64,000 nucleotides of DNA from Suillus spraguei (taxonomy: Eukaryota; Basidiomycota; Agaricomycetes; Boletales; Suillaceae). The stretch is from NCBI GenBank assembly GCA_016800925.1, contig JABCPU010000119.1, forward strand, positions 62,001 through 126,000. Direction: 5' to 3'. Of the stretch, positions 24,750 to 36,161 are shown in pieces. Positions within the stretch are counted from its first letter, which is position 1. Each line of letters starts with the position of its first letter. Below the pieces are notes generated by a model. That model ran no database searches. It had not been told where the DNA came from and saw only the letters and a program-made list of their open reading frames with translations. The position numbers and the translations under genes were made by a program.

Positions 24750-25320
24750 AGTTGACGAAGGCAAGGGAATTCAAACTGGAAGATGGTATTTATGCATCAA
24801 AAGAATGACGAGAGCCTACAATTTGTTACGTATTAAATCTTCTGATGATGGAATCGGTTCAATCACGCATAAAAACCTCATACCTATATCACTCAGTGGA
24901 CATGTCTCTGGAGTATGGCTCCAGAGGAGAAGGTCAATTATGGACACAGGCCCGATGATCCGGATTTACTACTAGATCATTTAAAACCTTGGTTTAAAAT
25001 GTAATTTTGGTATTGTACCAGACTGCACCTCAATTGTCATAAAGCCTTCCTGTAAGCCCAAAATGACATGGGTATATCATCTATTGGTCCATCTATGATA
25101 CAAAATTCGTATATACCTTGGCGGAAGGGAGTGAAAAGGCTATTACGTCGGTTGATGCCGGTGACTAAGACAATAACATGCACAAACAGGGAGCTCGTTG
25201 TGATAGACGTTCTTCCCTGCATCGCAGTCATCTTCCTCATCCACTACATTCATCTGCTCTGCTTTATATCTACTTTTACTTGCTTTTAACTTGCTCACAC
25301 CAGTCTCTTATCAACCAACC
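24750..25320. promoter_or_regulatory. Divergent upstream region, MFS right copy / orphan gene
   Basis: This 571 bp gap lies between divergent start codons. The left ~290 bp is duplicated upstream of the left MFS copy. The right part carries a pyrimidine-rich stretch just before the orphan's ATG. No other gene is seen. Confidence 0.5.
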
Positions 25321-25979
25321 ATGAATCTTAATGTCAACGATAACCCTCTTCTCGTCGCTCCTCGACCCGTTCGCATCACCCCGCACTCTGCTCGTTCTAC
25401 ACATTTCAAACTTGTCGCTTCTCAAGTTGATCATGTAAAACTATCCGAAGACATTGAAAATATTGACGAGTACAAGCAGCCTACACGTATTGACTCCTCG
25501 GTTTCGTCTGATAAGGATCTCTCCTCTCCGCGAGCATCGCCTCGGTATGTATCTATTTTACATTTAATTCAACCGCCTTTGTCTACCGCCTTGGCTTGCC
25601 ACACTATCCCATCTAATCACCTTCTTTACATCTCATTAATTCCCCTGATCACAGGTCCAGCCTTCCATCAGAAGCGCTTGAGGAGTTCCTATCAATCTGC
25701 ATGGGGTGGAAATGTCCATCATCTCCTGTATTACGACCACGTCGCAACGGTGCTGTGTCGCTGCCCACATTTGGCCTTCCTTACAGATCTAGGAGCAGAG
25801 TGGACTTTATCCACGCCAAGGGTGACCTCTCCAGCATCACACTCACCGAGGAGAATGAATGGGTCTCTCGCGCACGCTCTCCTCAAACCCTTTATGAGCT
25901 AGACGAGCTTGAGAACCTTGACATTCAAGACCTCGATGCTCAAAGGTGGAACATCGCCCACACTCTCTGTGAGCCCTAA
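25321..25979 (+). CDS. Orphan protein, two or more exons
   Basis: I do not recognise this protein. Exon 1 (from ATG at 25321) encodes a Ser/Thr/Asp-rich hydrophilic N-terminus ending ASPR. A ~110-nt intron with a GTATGT donor and CAG acceptor joins it to SSLPSEALEEFLSICMGWK, VSLPTFGLPYRSRSRVDF and an acidic tail, YELDELENLDIQDLD. The end is uncertain: a TAA at 25977-25979 closes the frame, but a GTGAGC donor just before it could splice to further coding sequence around 26008-26200, where a Ser/Pro-rich open stretch exists in another phase. There is no signal peptide or membrane helix. Confidence 0.5.
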
Positions 25980-26923
25980 TAATTATTCTCACAAAATCCG
26001 CTTATCAGTATTCTTCGAGCAGCATCTCCAATATCTCGTGCGCGCAATCCATTTTTACGTCACCCTCTTATGACATTGCCGTCTCTGGCATCTCGAATTT
26101 TTCCCAATCATCCTCTCCGATCACATCGGCAACGCCCATGTCTCCTGCGACTGTTCCTCTTCCTGTCCCAACCCCCGATGAGTTGGTCAAGGTTTACTGA
26201 AACTCTGGTCTTTACACAGTAGTCCTTGTCTTGTCGTCCTGTCGTTACTTCATTAAATCTGGTATGTCCTTCAATACTCTAAGCTAGGTTTATCGTCTCG
26301 CGTGCGAGCTGGTACTCAGCTTTAGACCAGTTCCCCGATTACATTAAAGATACCACTTTTGATTTGTTGGTCTACTCTTTCATCGCACTAGTAATCTATT
26401 TTGTTTTACTATATACTCCACGCTGATGCCCCCCTCTAGTTCTTTCGCTTTGCATACGTTCATTTACTATGTTCCTTATATATCAGAGGGACCACTCCCA
26501 GATTCCTCTCCACTTGCTTCTCATATGTTACCCGGTGCTGCGCCGTTGCCTTCCAGGAAGGAGCTCTCAGCACACATTGTATACTATTCGAATTCCCGTT
26601 GATTTTTGTATCAGATTGATAGCCTCCATATTATGATGCTAGAGTTGAGGTATAAGTCGGTGAACCGTGGGTTCAGCTTAGCAATAAATTTATTGTCCTG
26701 CTTTGATTTCACTTTGGAATGAGACGCTTCTAATCTGTACAATGAATCATGTGTTCTACCGACTAAAGGCTTGTTTTATCTAGTACCTACGCTCATTGTC
26801 TAACTCTTCATGGGATTGTCCAGAAACAGTTAAGATCACAAACGATTCAAGATAGGCTGGTTGGCACATCAACTAACTTCGGTTCCAGAAATTCATATCC
26901 GTAAACCCCATAAAAAAAAAGGG
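25980..26923. other. Intergenic, ~0.9 kb, convergent gene ends
   Basis: The region lies between the ends of the orphan (+) and the aminopeptidase (-). The first 220 bp contain a Ser/Pro/Thr-rich open stretch that could be a last exon of the orphan. The remainder is AT-rich and shows no gene. Confidence 0.45.
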
Positions 26924-28716
26924 TCAAGGATGAAGTGGGCTGAGTGCTTGTCCCCCAACCCCCTTTGTCAAAAATACAGAAATTCCGCCTTCGTCGATGT
27001 AGAAGCAATCTTCAAGGCGAATGCCGACCTGTTTGTGATTGTCAACATTGGTCTAATTAAACAGGAGTATCTGTAGCTCCACAGCATCTGTACCTTGCCT
27101 TCAATGTATACGCCTGGTTCATTCGAGAAGGCATTCCCCGTTCGAATGGTATCATTAGTTCCTCCGCGGAGGTATGGAGCTTCGTGATCTTCGAGCCCAA
27201 TTCCTTCAAACAATCAGTCCTAAAAATACAAGTCTGTGCTTCACTCAGTGCTCACCGTGACCCAGCCTATGAGTGAAGTACCCATTGTACCCACGCCCGT
27301 TAAGCCAATCACGCGCTACCTTGTCTACGGCAGATGTATTCGTCCCCTCCCGAGCCACTGCGTGCGCCAAGGTCTGGGCGGTATGGACATCATACCAGAT
27401 CGTGATATGTTCCGGTGGAATGGAACTATCACGCAGCATGAATGTCTATGGAGAAGCTTAGCCAAGTGAATGATTTTCACGGCAGAATTATGGATACTTA
27501 CTCGTGTAATGTCGCTGTGGTATTCAAACAACAGCCCACCAGTATCTATGAGAATGAAGTCCGCTTTTCCCAGTGCACGGTCGCTCCCGCTTCCATGCGG
27601 GAGAGCAGCGTTCTCTACAGCAGACGAGAACAACAAGTCAGCACTCACACATATAATTCGAATGTCATGTTCTTACCGCCAAAAAGTACCAAGGCCCATC
27701 TTTCCGTGAGACCAGCAGCAGCGAGTGCCTCGTCTATCATCGCTCGAACTTGTGATTCTCGTATCCCGATGTACATCTGGGCTTGTACGGCCCGGATACA
27801 AAGTACGGTGACCTTGATGATTGCGATGAGCTAGCCACATTCGAATGCGAACACATCCGCTGACCTCGTTCGCACACCTCAGAAGGTCCAGCTCTGCTTG
27901 AGATTTGCGCTCTCTGAGCTGGGTAACCTCCGGCGGGGCAGACATGACGCGGACGCCAGGGGCGGCCTTCTGGAGACCATCGACAATAAAATATCTCATC
28001 ATGGCGTCAACGTAGATGGGCCCTTCAAGATCAAGTCTGTGGGCGGAAAGCGCGCGCAGCGCGGCGGTGTATGGGTTTTCGTCTTCTGCCCAAGAGGCAT
28101 ACGAGACATCAATTCCAGGTACTGACAAAAGTCTGGCGCGTGTTTCCTCAAATGTTGGAGTGATGACAGTAATCTTGGCTACAATGTTGGCATCCTCGAG
28201 TGCGGGAAATATAATAAGTAACAACGGTCTTTCTGAAAGGTGCCATGTCGCCTCGGAAATGTTACCAAAGTACTGCCCGTTTGCGCCAGGTTCTGCGATG
28301 TATGCTGATGCCCCATTGTCATACAATATCTTTGCCAATTTCCCTTGGCGTTGAAGAAATTCTGAACCATTTATGGGCTGCGCATCGGAACAGTGGCTTG
28401 CCAGGCCTGTCCAGCGGTCGTGATCATCTGAATAGTGCTCAGGGCTGACATTAGTGAGAAACTGCAAGTAGAAGATGGTTGCACAGATGGCAAAACTGAG
28501 GAAAAGCCTCCACTAAGGTAGATTATGTCCGGATGAAAGTCTGGCAATACTCTCAGCAGTGTGGGCAGCTCACCTCTAATAGGCTCCGTGTCACTTTGGA
28601 TGTAACAAAAGGTTGAGCGATCACCTTCCCAGAAACGGAGGTGTCGACTTGCTCTTCTCTTAGTGTTCGCTGGGTAAGGCAAACTATAACGACTGACCAT
28701 GACTTTCAGGTTTCAT
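26924..28716 (-). CDS. Membrane-anchored Xaa-Pro aminopeptidase (M24B)
   Basis: A pita-bread fold metallopeptidase that removes N-terminal residues before proline. The five metal ligands are all visible: D in FILIDTGG, D in YHSDITRTF, H in HRLGHGIGLEDHE, E in NEPGVYIEG and E in IRLEDCFY. The N-terminal creatinase-like domain is also clear (ASAYIAEPGANGQYFGNIS, WHLSERPLLLI). The start is inferred at 28716: a 19-nt first exon (MKPESH) splices over 41 nt into EEQVDTSVSG, followed after another intron by a hydrophobic helix (FLSFAICATIFYLQFL), so a type II membrane form is likely. Other introns fall at normal family positions. Confidence is high for identity, moderate for the first exon. Confidence 0.88.
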
Positions 28717-28840
28717 AATGATTAGTTAGTGAAAGGCGCAGGTCTCAGGTGGCAGTGCACAACTTCATGAGAGAAATTTCCTAATAGGACTGAGAGTCAA
28801 TGTTCATCTGTCACGCTTCAACAATCCTTACTTTGACATC
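28717..28840. promoter_or_regulatory. Compact divergent promoter, aminopeptidase / AlkB-like gene
   Basis: Start codons of the two divergent genes are 124 bp apart. No clear TATA box is present. Shared regulation is an inference. Confidence 0.45.
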
Positions 28841-30426
28841 ATGGAAGACACGGAAACTTTGCTAGCATTGGTCTGCAGCCTGCTGACCGTTCCACCACCG
28901 GAACTAGATGTTCTTCTCGACGCGCTCTTGTCGCACGATGGAGATGTTCATGGTGCTGCCAAGCTGCTCAATTCTGGCGATGAAACAAGGTCTAAGCCAG
29001 CGAGCAGCGTTTCAAAAAGAAAGGATCGTTCTTCGAATCTTCATAGCTGGCTAAAATCAAGCAAATCAAAGGTCGAAACTACGGCTTCTAACAGTCCTCG
29101 AAAGAAACGAGACGTGAAGAATTCTACTGTCTCTCCTATTAAAGCGATCATCAAGGATACCGCTATAGGCGGTGGCTCTTCCACCAAATCCAAAGTGGAC
29201 TTAATGTCAGTTCTACGACAACCACCCTCGAGTACGCGACCTGTACCACGTCTCCTTCCCCTGACGTTAACGAACCCCTCGATGGTGGCTCAGCACACAC
29301 CTTGCACGATGCATCTATCTATATTACCACCAGAGCTTGCATGCAAACTATTCTACACCATGCTTGATCTGTCGCAATCTTGGAAAAGGAATAAATGGTG
29401 GCTATTTGATCGTGTCGTTGAGAGCCCTCACCGCACATCATTCTATGCTCGAAAGACAGATGGTGTGGAGTCTAATAAGTCGTGGCAGGAGGCCGCGCAA
29501 TATTGGTGAGATAAGAGAGTGTTGTATCTTCTTGAGACATACCTAATCCGACGCACGAAAGGTATAATGGTCGACAAACAGACCCACCTGAAGTTTTTCC
29601 TGATGTAATGGAAGAAGCCTGCTTGTATGTAGAAAATATGGTCAACAAAGAGATGCAGAAGCGACCCCGCCTTCCGCTTGAATGGGCAGGTAGGGGCTCC
29701 GAAGGTCAAATCTGGCGTGCCAATGTAGCCGCATCAAATTGTTACGAAGGCGCAAAGGACAGTGTTGGATTTCACTCAGATCACTTAACATATCTAGGAC
29801 CTTATCCGACTATTGCCTCACTGAGTCTTGGTGAGTACCTTTTAACTCGCTATCCTGCGTAGTCATACCGCGTCGTTTACAGGGACGACGAGAATCTTTC
29901 GCCTTCGGGAGGTCGTACCAAATGAAGAGACCCACTCGCGGAGGGCACAAACATTTAACATTCCTTTACCTCATAATTCTGTGGGTTTTTGTACTGGTGA
30001 TTCATGTAGAACTAGACTAAAACTTGCATTCAGTTGGTCATCATGCACGCCAGCACTCAAGAAAGGTTCAAGCATTCAGTTCCTCCGCAATCTACACTTG
30101 ACCTCTATCGACCTCTCTTCCCTCACCATTCTCACCGGAAATATTTATCAGAACCATCCAATTGTCGTATCAATATAACCTTTCGGTTCTATCGACCAGA
30201 TTTCAGGCCGCAAAGCATCCCGCATTGCAATTGCGGCGTGCCGACAATTTTACGTCCAGACATGAAAAATAGACATGACGGTCGGACAGACAAATACTGG
30301 TGGGCGTGCTACGCTGGCGCACAGCAGGAAGGAAAAGGGTGCTCGTTCTGGCAGGTCATGGACGTGAAGGCTGAGGGTCGAGGGCCGACCATTTCTGATG
30401 TAGGGAGTGATGAAACGGTAGCGTGA
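28841..30426 (+). CDS. CUE - AlkB-like dioxygenase - GRF zinc finger protein
   Basis: The protein combines three modules. Residues 1-50 resemble a CUE ubiquitin-binding domain (LTVPPPELDVLLDALLSHDG, then AAKLL). A Lys/Ser-rich linker follows. The middle is a 2-oxoglutarate/Fe(II) dioxygenase of AlkB type: FHSDHLTYLG with the HxD iron ligands, TIASLSLG-TTRIFRLR, the distal H in VIMHASTQERFKHSVP, and the 2OG-binding Arg in CRINITFRFYRPDF. The C-terminus is a GRF-type zinc finger (HCNCGVPTILR, then WWACYAG and GCSFW). Such fusions are likely to act in nucleic-acid alkylation repair or demethylation. Three short introns lie after AQYW, ASLSLG and LPHNS. Length is about 470 residues. Confidence 0.87.
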
Positions 30427-31886
30427 ATTATGCCACGGATGTGAAGCTTGTGCGATTGCACCCATAAAACAATTCTGGTACGTCACTTTCGTTGCATCCG
30501 TTGTATACGAAAGGTTTGAAATAATTGCAACAGGCGGCGATGGACTTTTCAGGAACAACTTGAACAAGCTAAATGTGTTTGCCAGATTCCGCCAAGCGTG
30601 ATGCAAGTTCCGAGGCTTCGAGCGGCGAACTTGGAGTGATGACATCAGTACCAAGCGTGTGGTGATGATGATCATAGGTTGCATAGTTGCTTGACAATAT
30701 CAAATTTTGACGAAAATTCGCCGGCCGCAGGCTCCAGTAACATCATCGAAGAACGTTCAGACTAGAATTACAAGAATTCAACGGCGTATTCCGATAACCC
30801 CCACATGATAATCTTGTTTCTACGGCATTCCGCAGGATAATACATAAATTTAACTCCACATCTCCATGGGCCATTGCTGACTTGAAGGTGAGCGCCTGAA
30901 GCCATCCACAGGGCGGTAGGGCAGCTACCACAACGTGTGAACGCCTTCACTCTGTTGTTTAGGTGGTAGAATCAGAGCCACGCGATGTTTCATCCCACAG
31001 CTGTCAATTTCATTCTCTGGACCACCGGTCGATCAGAACGTAAAGCAGCGCACGGCATGGTCTAGGAGGTAAGGGTAAGGTTTTGATTATCCTTATCCCT
31101 GACAATTGAATTCCCGCGCTCAAATTGAGTTGAATTTGTTCACATTACCGTATTATATCAACTCCCCCTGGCTTTCCTGGAAGACGGGGCGTCCAATCTT
31201 TATCAGGAATCTCATCTCCGCTGCAGCGCCATATTAAAGCACCCTGATTGGCACTTGCCCATACACAGGATTATCGATACACGAGCGCGTCTAGAGAGTA
31301 TCATAGAGTCTGGACATCAGAGACGTAACAAGGTCCGGACGAAGATCAAACAGAATGATGGGAGGCAGTCGATGATGGCATCGATGGCAATTGCCACCAT
31401 CCTGTGGCCCTGATCCTGGAATAGGAAATTTTACGCTGATGCGGCGGCTGATCTGCCGCCTACTGTAAATGACAATTCCCAGCAGACTCACCGCAGTTTG
31501 GCTTTTAATGATGACACGACTTCCCATGGCACGTACCAGAGTGACATCTCTTCTTAGTTTTTTTTAAAAAGAATTGACGGATATGATGGGGACTGGAATA
31601 GAACGCGACAGGCAACAACGTGTTCCGATGCGGTCTTGGAAGGCGCTCCTCATTTCAGGGTATAAGTCCCTATGAACCCTTTCTGTCACTAATGTCGGTT
31701 ATGGTGCCGTATATTTAACCTTGCTGAGTGTTCTATTTGTCACACTGAGTGAATTCTCTGTTATCTGTTGAATTCAATTGTGGCCCGCATGCCACAACTA
31801 TGCTTCTGCACTAGTCCCTATAATGGCCATATTTTCCTGAGGGATGAAAATCATAATTCAGCCTCACAGCCACAGTCATTAAGTTG

Positions 31887-31904
31887 AAAAAAAAAAAAAA
31901 AAAA
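31887..31904. repeat. Poly-A tract, 18 nt
   Basis: A run of 18 uninterrupted A. It could be a nucleosome-depleting promoter element or a retroposed tail, but I see no flanking target-site duplication or tRNA-derived head. Confidence 0.7.
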
Positions 31905-32210
31905 GATATTTGGCAAGTGAACGTTCCTGTGCACTTAATGTGGTTGTGTTCCCAATTTATGTAAATGAGTCCTCTCGAGTGGGCCATTGGCTAGTTGTGT
32001 TCTTGAATATTTATTTTTAAGTGTGATGGTTTCAATGGTTGAATGGTTGACTGTAGATTGGCACAGCGTATACGCACTACAGCTTTTTGCCTGTGAGTCT
32101 GTGACAATCGTGCAAGATCTCAACGTGGTCGCGAGAACTCGAATGTAACAGGAACACTCGAACGTAAAAGAATTTCTCGACGGGATCGCATCCGCAACGG
32201 GAAATAAATG

Positions 32211-32229
32211 CACGTGTCGTCACGTGACG
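32211..32229. promoter_or_regulatory. Paired CACGTG (E-box/CDE1-like) sites upstream of QCR10
   Basis: CACGTG occurs at 32211-32216 and 32221-32226, ten bases apart. The second sits inside the perfect 12-bp palindrome CGTCACGTGACG (32218-32229), 76 bp before the QCR10 start codon. CACGTG is the core for Cbf1-type bHLH factors, which control respiratory genes in some yeasts; use here is inferred. Confidence 0.5.
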
Positions 32230-32305
32230 GCGTTTTTCCGCTCTCGCCCGAGTCCCGCTGCGTGCATCAATCACCTTCAGAGTCAGACATCTTGTCCATC
32301 AGACC

Positions 32306-32716
32306 ATGGCCCGTGTATCATTCCAACCGACCCCACCAGCTCGCTTTGCCAACACTGTTTGTATCCTCTTCCGTTCTTCTGCCCAAGTCCGGTGATTGAT
32401 GGTTGCTTTTTGTTGTGATTTAGCTGGCCAAACGGTGGGGGCCAACGCTAGGCATATGGGGCGTGGGTGCCGGTACTGCTGCTCTCTTTGTGCGTCTAGA
32501 TAGTGCTGCCTCTTGTTTTTTGTTTCTGATTCACCAAATAGTTATTGTCTGTTACACCAGTTGTGAAGAAGGATGTTCTCATAAAAATTCCGCTGGTGAG
32601 GTCCTACGTTATCGTATACCTATTCATTCCTTGAATTTCTCATCTCGCGACGGATACAACTTTAGGTTGGGAATTACTACGAGGACAAAACACCTGCTTC
32701 AGACAAGCCGTTCTGA
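32306..32716 (+). CDS. QCR10: Ubiquinol-cytochrome c reductase subunit 10
   Basis: A small single-TM subunit of mitochondrial complex III. Four exons join into about 74 residues: MARVSFQPTPPARFANT, LAKRWGPTLGIWGVGAGTAA with the membrane helix, LLSVTPVVKKDVLIKIPL, and VGNYYEDKTPASDKPF. The C-terminal pattern KIPLxG, then EDxTPxxDKP, matches yeast Qcr10 as I remember it. All three introns are phase 0 with normal GT-AG ends (the first about 66 nt, the last about 70 nt). Because exons are so short, simple ORF calling misses this gene. Confidence 0.88.
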
Positions 32717-32871
32717 GTGCTCCACAATTTTAGACACATACCGCCCTTTGGAATACCAGTATTTCATTTAATGTAGAATGTGGCCGCGCAAAATATACAT
32801 TTGTGGTCATTCAACTCCTCCGCGGAAACGTCAATACAAACTGTGATATCACCAAACTATAGACATGGCTT

Positions 32872-34295
32872 TCAAAGTTTAGCAGATGTGTTGTCATGGT
32901 CGAGGTTACTAGTAAGGTCAATGCCTAATTTCCCTTCCAACTGTTTGACTGCATCAAGAGTGCCACCTATCGGAACATCTGAAAGAAGACTAGTCAGAAC
33001 GGTTTTGCCAGAATTTGTCGTTCGCGCCGCATATCTAAGCCACCAAAGACAGTACAGCCGCGGACGAACGTGCAGATCATATGTACTTAGAATACGCGAC
33101 TTACGGATGGTCTCCATGCCAAGAACGCGAGCGGCCTTCAAATTCCTGTTGACGGTCAAAAGTAGGAGCACTCCACTAGGAAACGGTAAGAGCAGTCCTT
33201 ACATTCCTATATCATCAAGGAAGACGGCTTCTCCGGGGCGAATGTCATTTCGGCGGCAAGCAAGAAGGTAAAATTCAGGATCGGGCTTCCTGTTGATGAG
33301 TTGAAAGCAGTATAAGTAACACCACCATTGCTGAACCTGGTGAAGATCTTGGTTGAAGGTTTTCCTAACGTACCGCATGCCTAACTCGCTGGAGTCACAG
33401 AAGTCGTCGAATAACGTGCGGAGATGAATCATTTCCCCATCTTCCCATCCCAAGAACCGCAACTCCGAGTCGGGAATTTGCATAGGAGGTTGTCCTGCAG
33501 TCAGGGGTCTCAAGGAAGAGTCCGTGATGTGCTTCGAGAAATTATTAGTAAGGGCGATGATAAGCCATCTTCCAGATGCTATCGCGAGGCACTGAGTATG
33601 AATAGAGTGTACGTGATACGATAGAATCACCTCTTATCCGGTGAATGGCCTGTAGGATGTGACAATCATAGGTTGTAGACTGTCGCATCATCCTACCAAA
33701 AAGCTTGTGGCGTTGGCGGGATTAGTAGTTGGGGCAGTGGTTCATCAGATATTTCCAGCACTGACCTCACGACCATCAATGTCAAGCATCACAGGTAAAG
33801 TCGGGCACTCTGATTTAAAAAAGATATGAATGTTTACCCAGGAAAGGTACGAGTATATGAGGCCATACCTATTTTTTTGTGAGCGCAGTATTCCGTGTAC
33901 CATTTGTTACCATTATCTGTGTCAGACATCTCACGTCCAAACTCTTTGTAAAATGAAAAGAGCGATAGCTCTCCACGCTCAAACTTCTGCATGGCGCCAT
34001 CACGTCCTCGGGAGGTTCTGTCCGCAGGAAAAATCAGAAATGGAGAGATGAATGTAGCTTGGGACAAACAGACATTGAGACATTCAGGTAATCCTTGGGC
34101 AGGCCATTCTCCGATTCAAACTGATCGATCGCAATAAACGGGCTATGGAGGACGACACCGCCAATCTATAGTCACCCGAGGATGATCAATGATCAGCAAC
34201 TATGACGAACGATGAACGGCACCGCATGCGACGTTGTTCGCGTCGGCATCGGGACATACATCAAAAACAACAGCTCTCAGGTGAGGAGAAGACAT
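32872..34295 (-). CDS. HAD-superfamily hydrolase (epoxide hydrolase N-terminal/ACAD10-like)
   Basis: A haloacid dehalogenase-fold phosphatase-like protein. Exon 1 starts at ATG 34295 (MSSPHLRAVVFD) and splices to IGGVVLHSPF, so motif I (DIGGVVL, with the nucleophilic Asp) is split by an intron. The cap region includes RDGAMQKFERGELSLFSFYKEF. Motif II is ALTNN, motif III the Lys in RKPDPEFY, and motif IV EAVFLDDIG followed by MNLKAARVLGMETI. The C-terminus GTLDAVKQLEGKLGI is typical of the subfamily. About eight introns, one near 130 nt. Substrate unknown. The stop is TGA at 32872-32874. Confidence 0.82.
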
Positions 34296-34765
34296 CGGTT
34301 AAACGAACCCGGCGGCCGCGTATGCAATGGTCACCGACTGTGGCCGCTGCCGCACACGAAACCGAACAGAGAGCTTCTACTAAGCTAATTGTCAAACCGA
34401 ACAGGCGACACAATGAAGAAGGATCACCAACTGGGTATTCACGGCATCTAAACATAAGTTACCGGTTCATATATTCATCCCGGCGGCATTCGGTTAACAT
34501 ATGTCTTGAGGAAACGAGTTATGAATAAGATGAGTCTTGCGAAACGTGTCCATGTCAGTACTTAGATGAGTCATTGTCAATGTCACATTAATTGTCAGGA
34601 GGAAGTCATGTCTTGCATGGCATTGATTGTTATTGCGTCGGTCGGAGTTTGAAAACATCTCTTGCTCTCTTGACTCTTTGTGCAACATACCGTGAAACTT
34701 CCATCACTGCCAATTCAAATCGTTTATCGGTGTATCCTTATCATTACTAACTTGCAAGACCCAAT

Positions 34766-36161
34766 ATGGCTAATCCACGGCAGCGTCGTAAAGCCAAATC
34801 ATCAACGCATAAAACTGTATCCCATTCACGGCGTGCGCAGAAGCTCCTGAAAAAGATGCCAGGTGAGCTTTCAATGATATCGCATTCCAGTGATACATGA
34901 GCGTTTATACACATTTATCGGATACTTGCGGATTCTTGACTCCTTTGTTTGTTGTCTTACACTATCATTATACCTGATTGGTTTTAAGAGGATGTGACCA
35001 AATACCTAGCTGACGGGATTCATTCTTAGTGATACGAGGTCCAAAAGCTTTGCAGGATGCTTGGGATAAATCAAAGACAGTGACCCAAAAGTGAGCTCAC
35101 TTTGTATTTCAACCTGTTTTACTCTTTAAATATTGGTGGGGCTGGTGCTTTCGAAGTTGTTAAGTCTGTCTTACGGCGACGCGGGCTTCGTTGCCGATCA
35201 CCAGACCTGGGCAATTAATGATTATTTGCTCTACTGGTATGACTTTTGAGTCACATTGTCTTAATTCCTATCATTCTCCGCGAGACTTGTCGCCAGCTCC
35301 GCGGCTTACAATCGATTCAATTGAAATTTTAAATTTCTGAACAAATATTTCCTACAGTTACGCTGCACTGGGACTTCAGTTCGGTTTGACCCCCACGCAA
35401 TCGGGAGGAGCAGAGCGGACATCAATCCCTCCGAAAGCTTCAGGTGGCGCTAGCTCAGTCTGTGCTACCGTTAAATCGATCGAGTCCGCCCCTTCGACTA
35501 TTCCCAGAGGGTTTGGAAGAATTATTCGAGATGAACTTGGTAATGTGATACGAATTGACCTTCCTGAAGTCGAGAAGATCCAAGACTTGGTGCAAAAGAC
35601 TGAGCTCCCAGAAGCGGATGTGGATGAGAAAACTATGGATGATTGGGTCGGTTGTCTCGATAAAATACATCCTAATGACACAATGGATGCACGGGGATTA
35701 CCCTCGTCAACTGAGCGGGTAATACATCCGGTTGTCGGTGAGTGCCATTGATTAAATGAATATTCTAGTGCAGTTTGATACGTTCTGATGCGAAATTCGG
35801 TTTTCATGGTGTCGGTATGATGTCTATTAGAGAAGGCATCAACATATTGTTGATCTATTTTTGTGGTGCCTACGGCACGAGCGATTTTCTTTAGTTCACA
35901 TATGATATACGGGGTTATATTTCGATTACTGACTGGTCACTTCTGTTTGAAATAACAGTGTTGGAGAAATTATCGGCCTCGGGCAGGACAGTTTTGCGAC
36001 ACTCATCATACGGAGAAAGATCATACCTGGCGCGTTTAATCCAAAAATATGGCGATAACTATGAAAAGATGGCAAGAGATCGCCGTCTAAATCCTGAACA
36101 AAAGACAGCGGGTGAGCTAAGAAGGGCGGTCGGAAAAGCTGGCGGGATAGAGGGATTCTGA
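34766..36161 (+). CDS. NOP16: Nucleolar protein 16, 60S ribosome biogenesis factor
   Basis: Nop16 is a nucleolar factor in assembly of the large ribosomal subunit. The basic N-terminus MANPRQRRKAKSSTHKTVSH is diagnostic, followed by VIRGPKALQDAWDKSKTV, NYAALGLQFGLTP, and the C-terminal block SYGERSYLARLIQKYGDNYE and KMARDRRLNPEQKTAGELRR. Four exons yield about 245 residues. The introns are unusually long for this window: 167 nt (34863-35029), 267 nt (35091-35357) and 221 nt (35738-35958), which raises the question of embedded RNA genes. The last residues are GGIEGF. Confidence 0.9.

Larger units (their letters stand above)
20571..25050. repeat. Tandem duplication of an MFS gene with its promoter (~2.2 kb unit)
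   Basis: Two head-to-tail units, roughly 20600-22830 and 22830-25050, align through exons, introns and about 280 bp of 5' flank. The 5' flank shared by both includes GGACATGTCTCTGGAGTATG (about 22685 and 24899) and the TATTGTACCAGACT segment (about 22796 and 25010). The junction falls near 22830, where promoter-type sequence runs directly into the 3' coding end of the right copy. High identity even in introns indicates a recent event. Confidence 0.88.
30427..32305. other. Intergenic, 1.9 kb
   Basis: No gene is recognisable. The stretch contains an 18-base A run at 31887-31904 and T-rich tracts near 31557-31567. The right end is the QCR10 promoter. The minus-strand frame at 31291-31527 has no family features. 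Confidence 0.5.

Noticed and set aside
17525..25050. Metabolic gene cluster of glycosidase, acyl-CoA synthetase and two transporters
   Set aside because: No backbone biosynthetic enzyme (PKS, NRPS, terpene synthase) or tailoring enzyme is present; adjacency alone is not evidence.
31887..31904. Poly-A run as the tail of a SINE or retroposed gene
   Set aside because: No target-site duplication, no Pol III A/B boxes and no gene-like sequence precede it.
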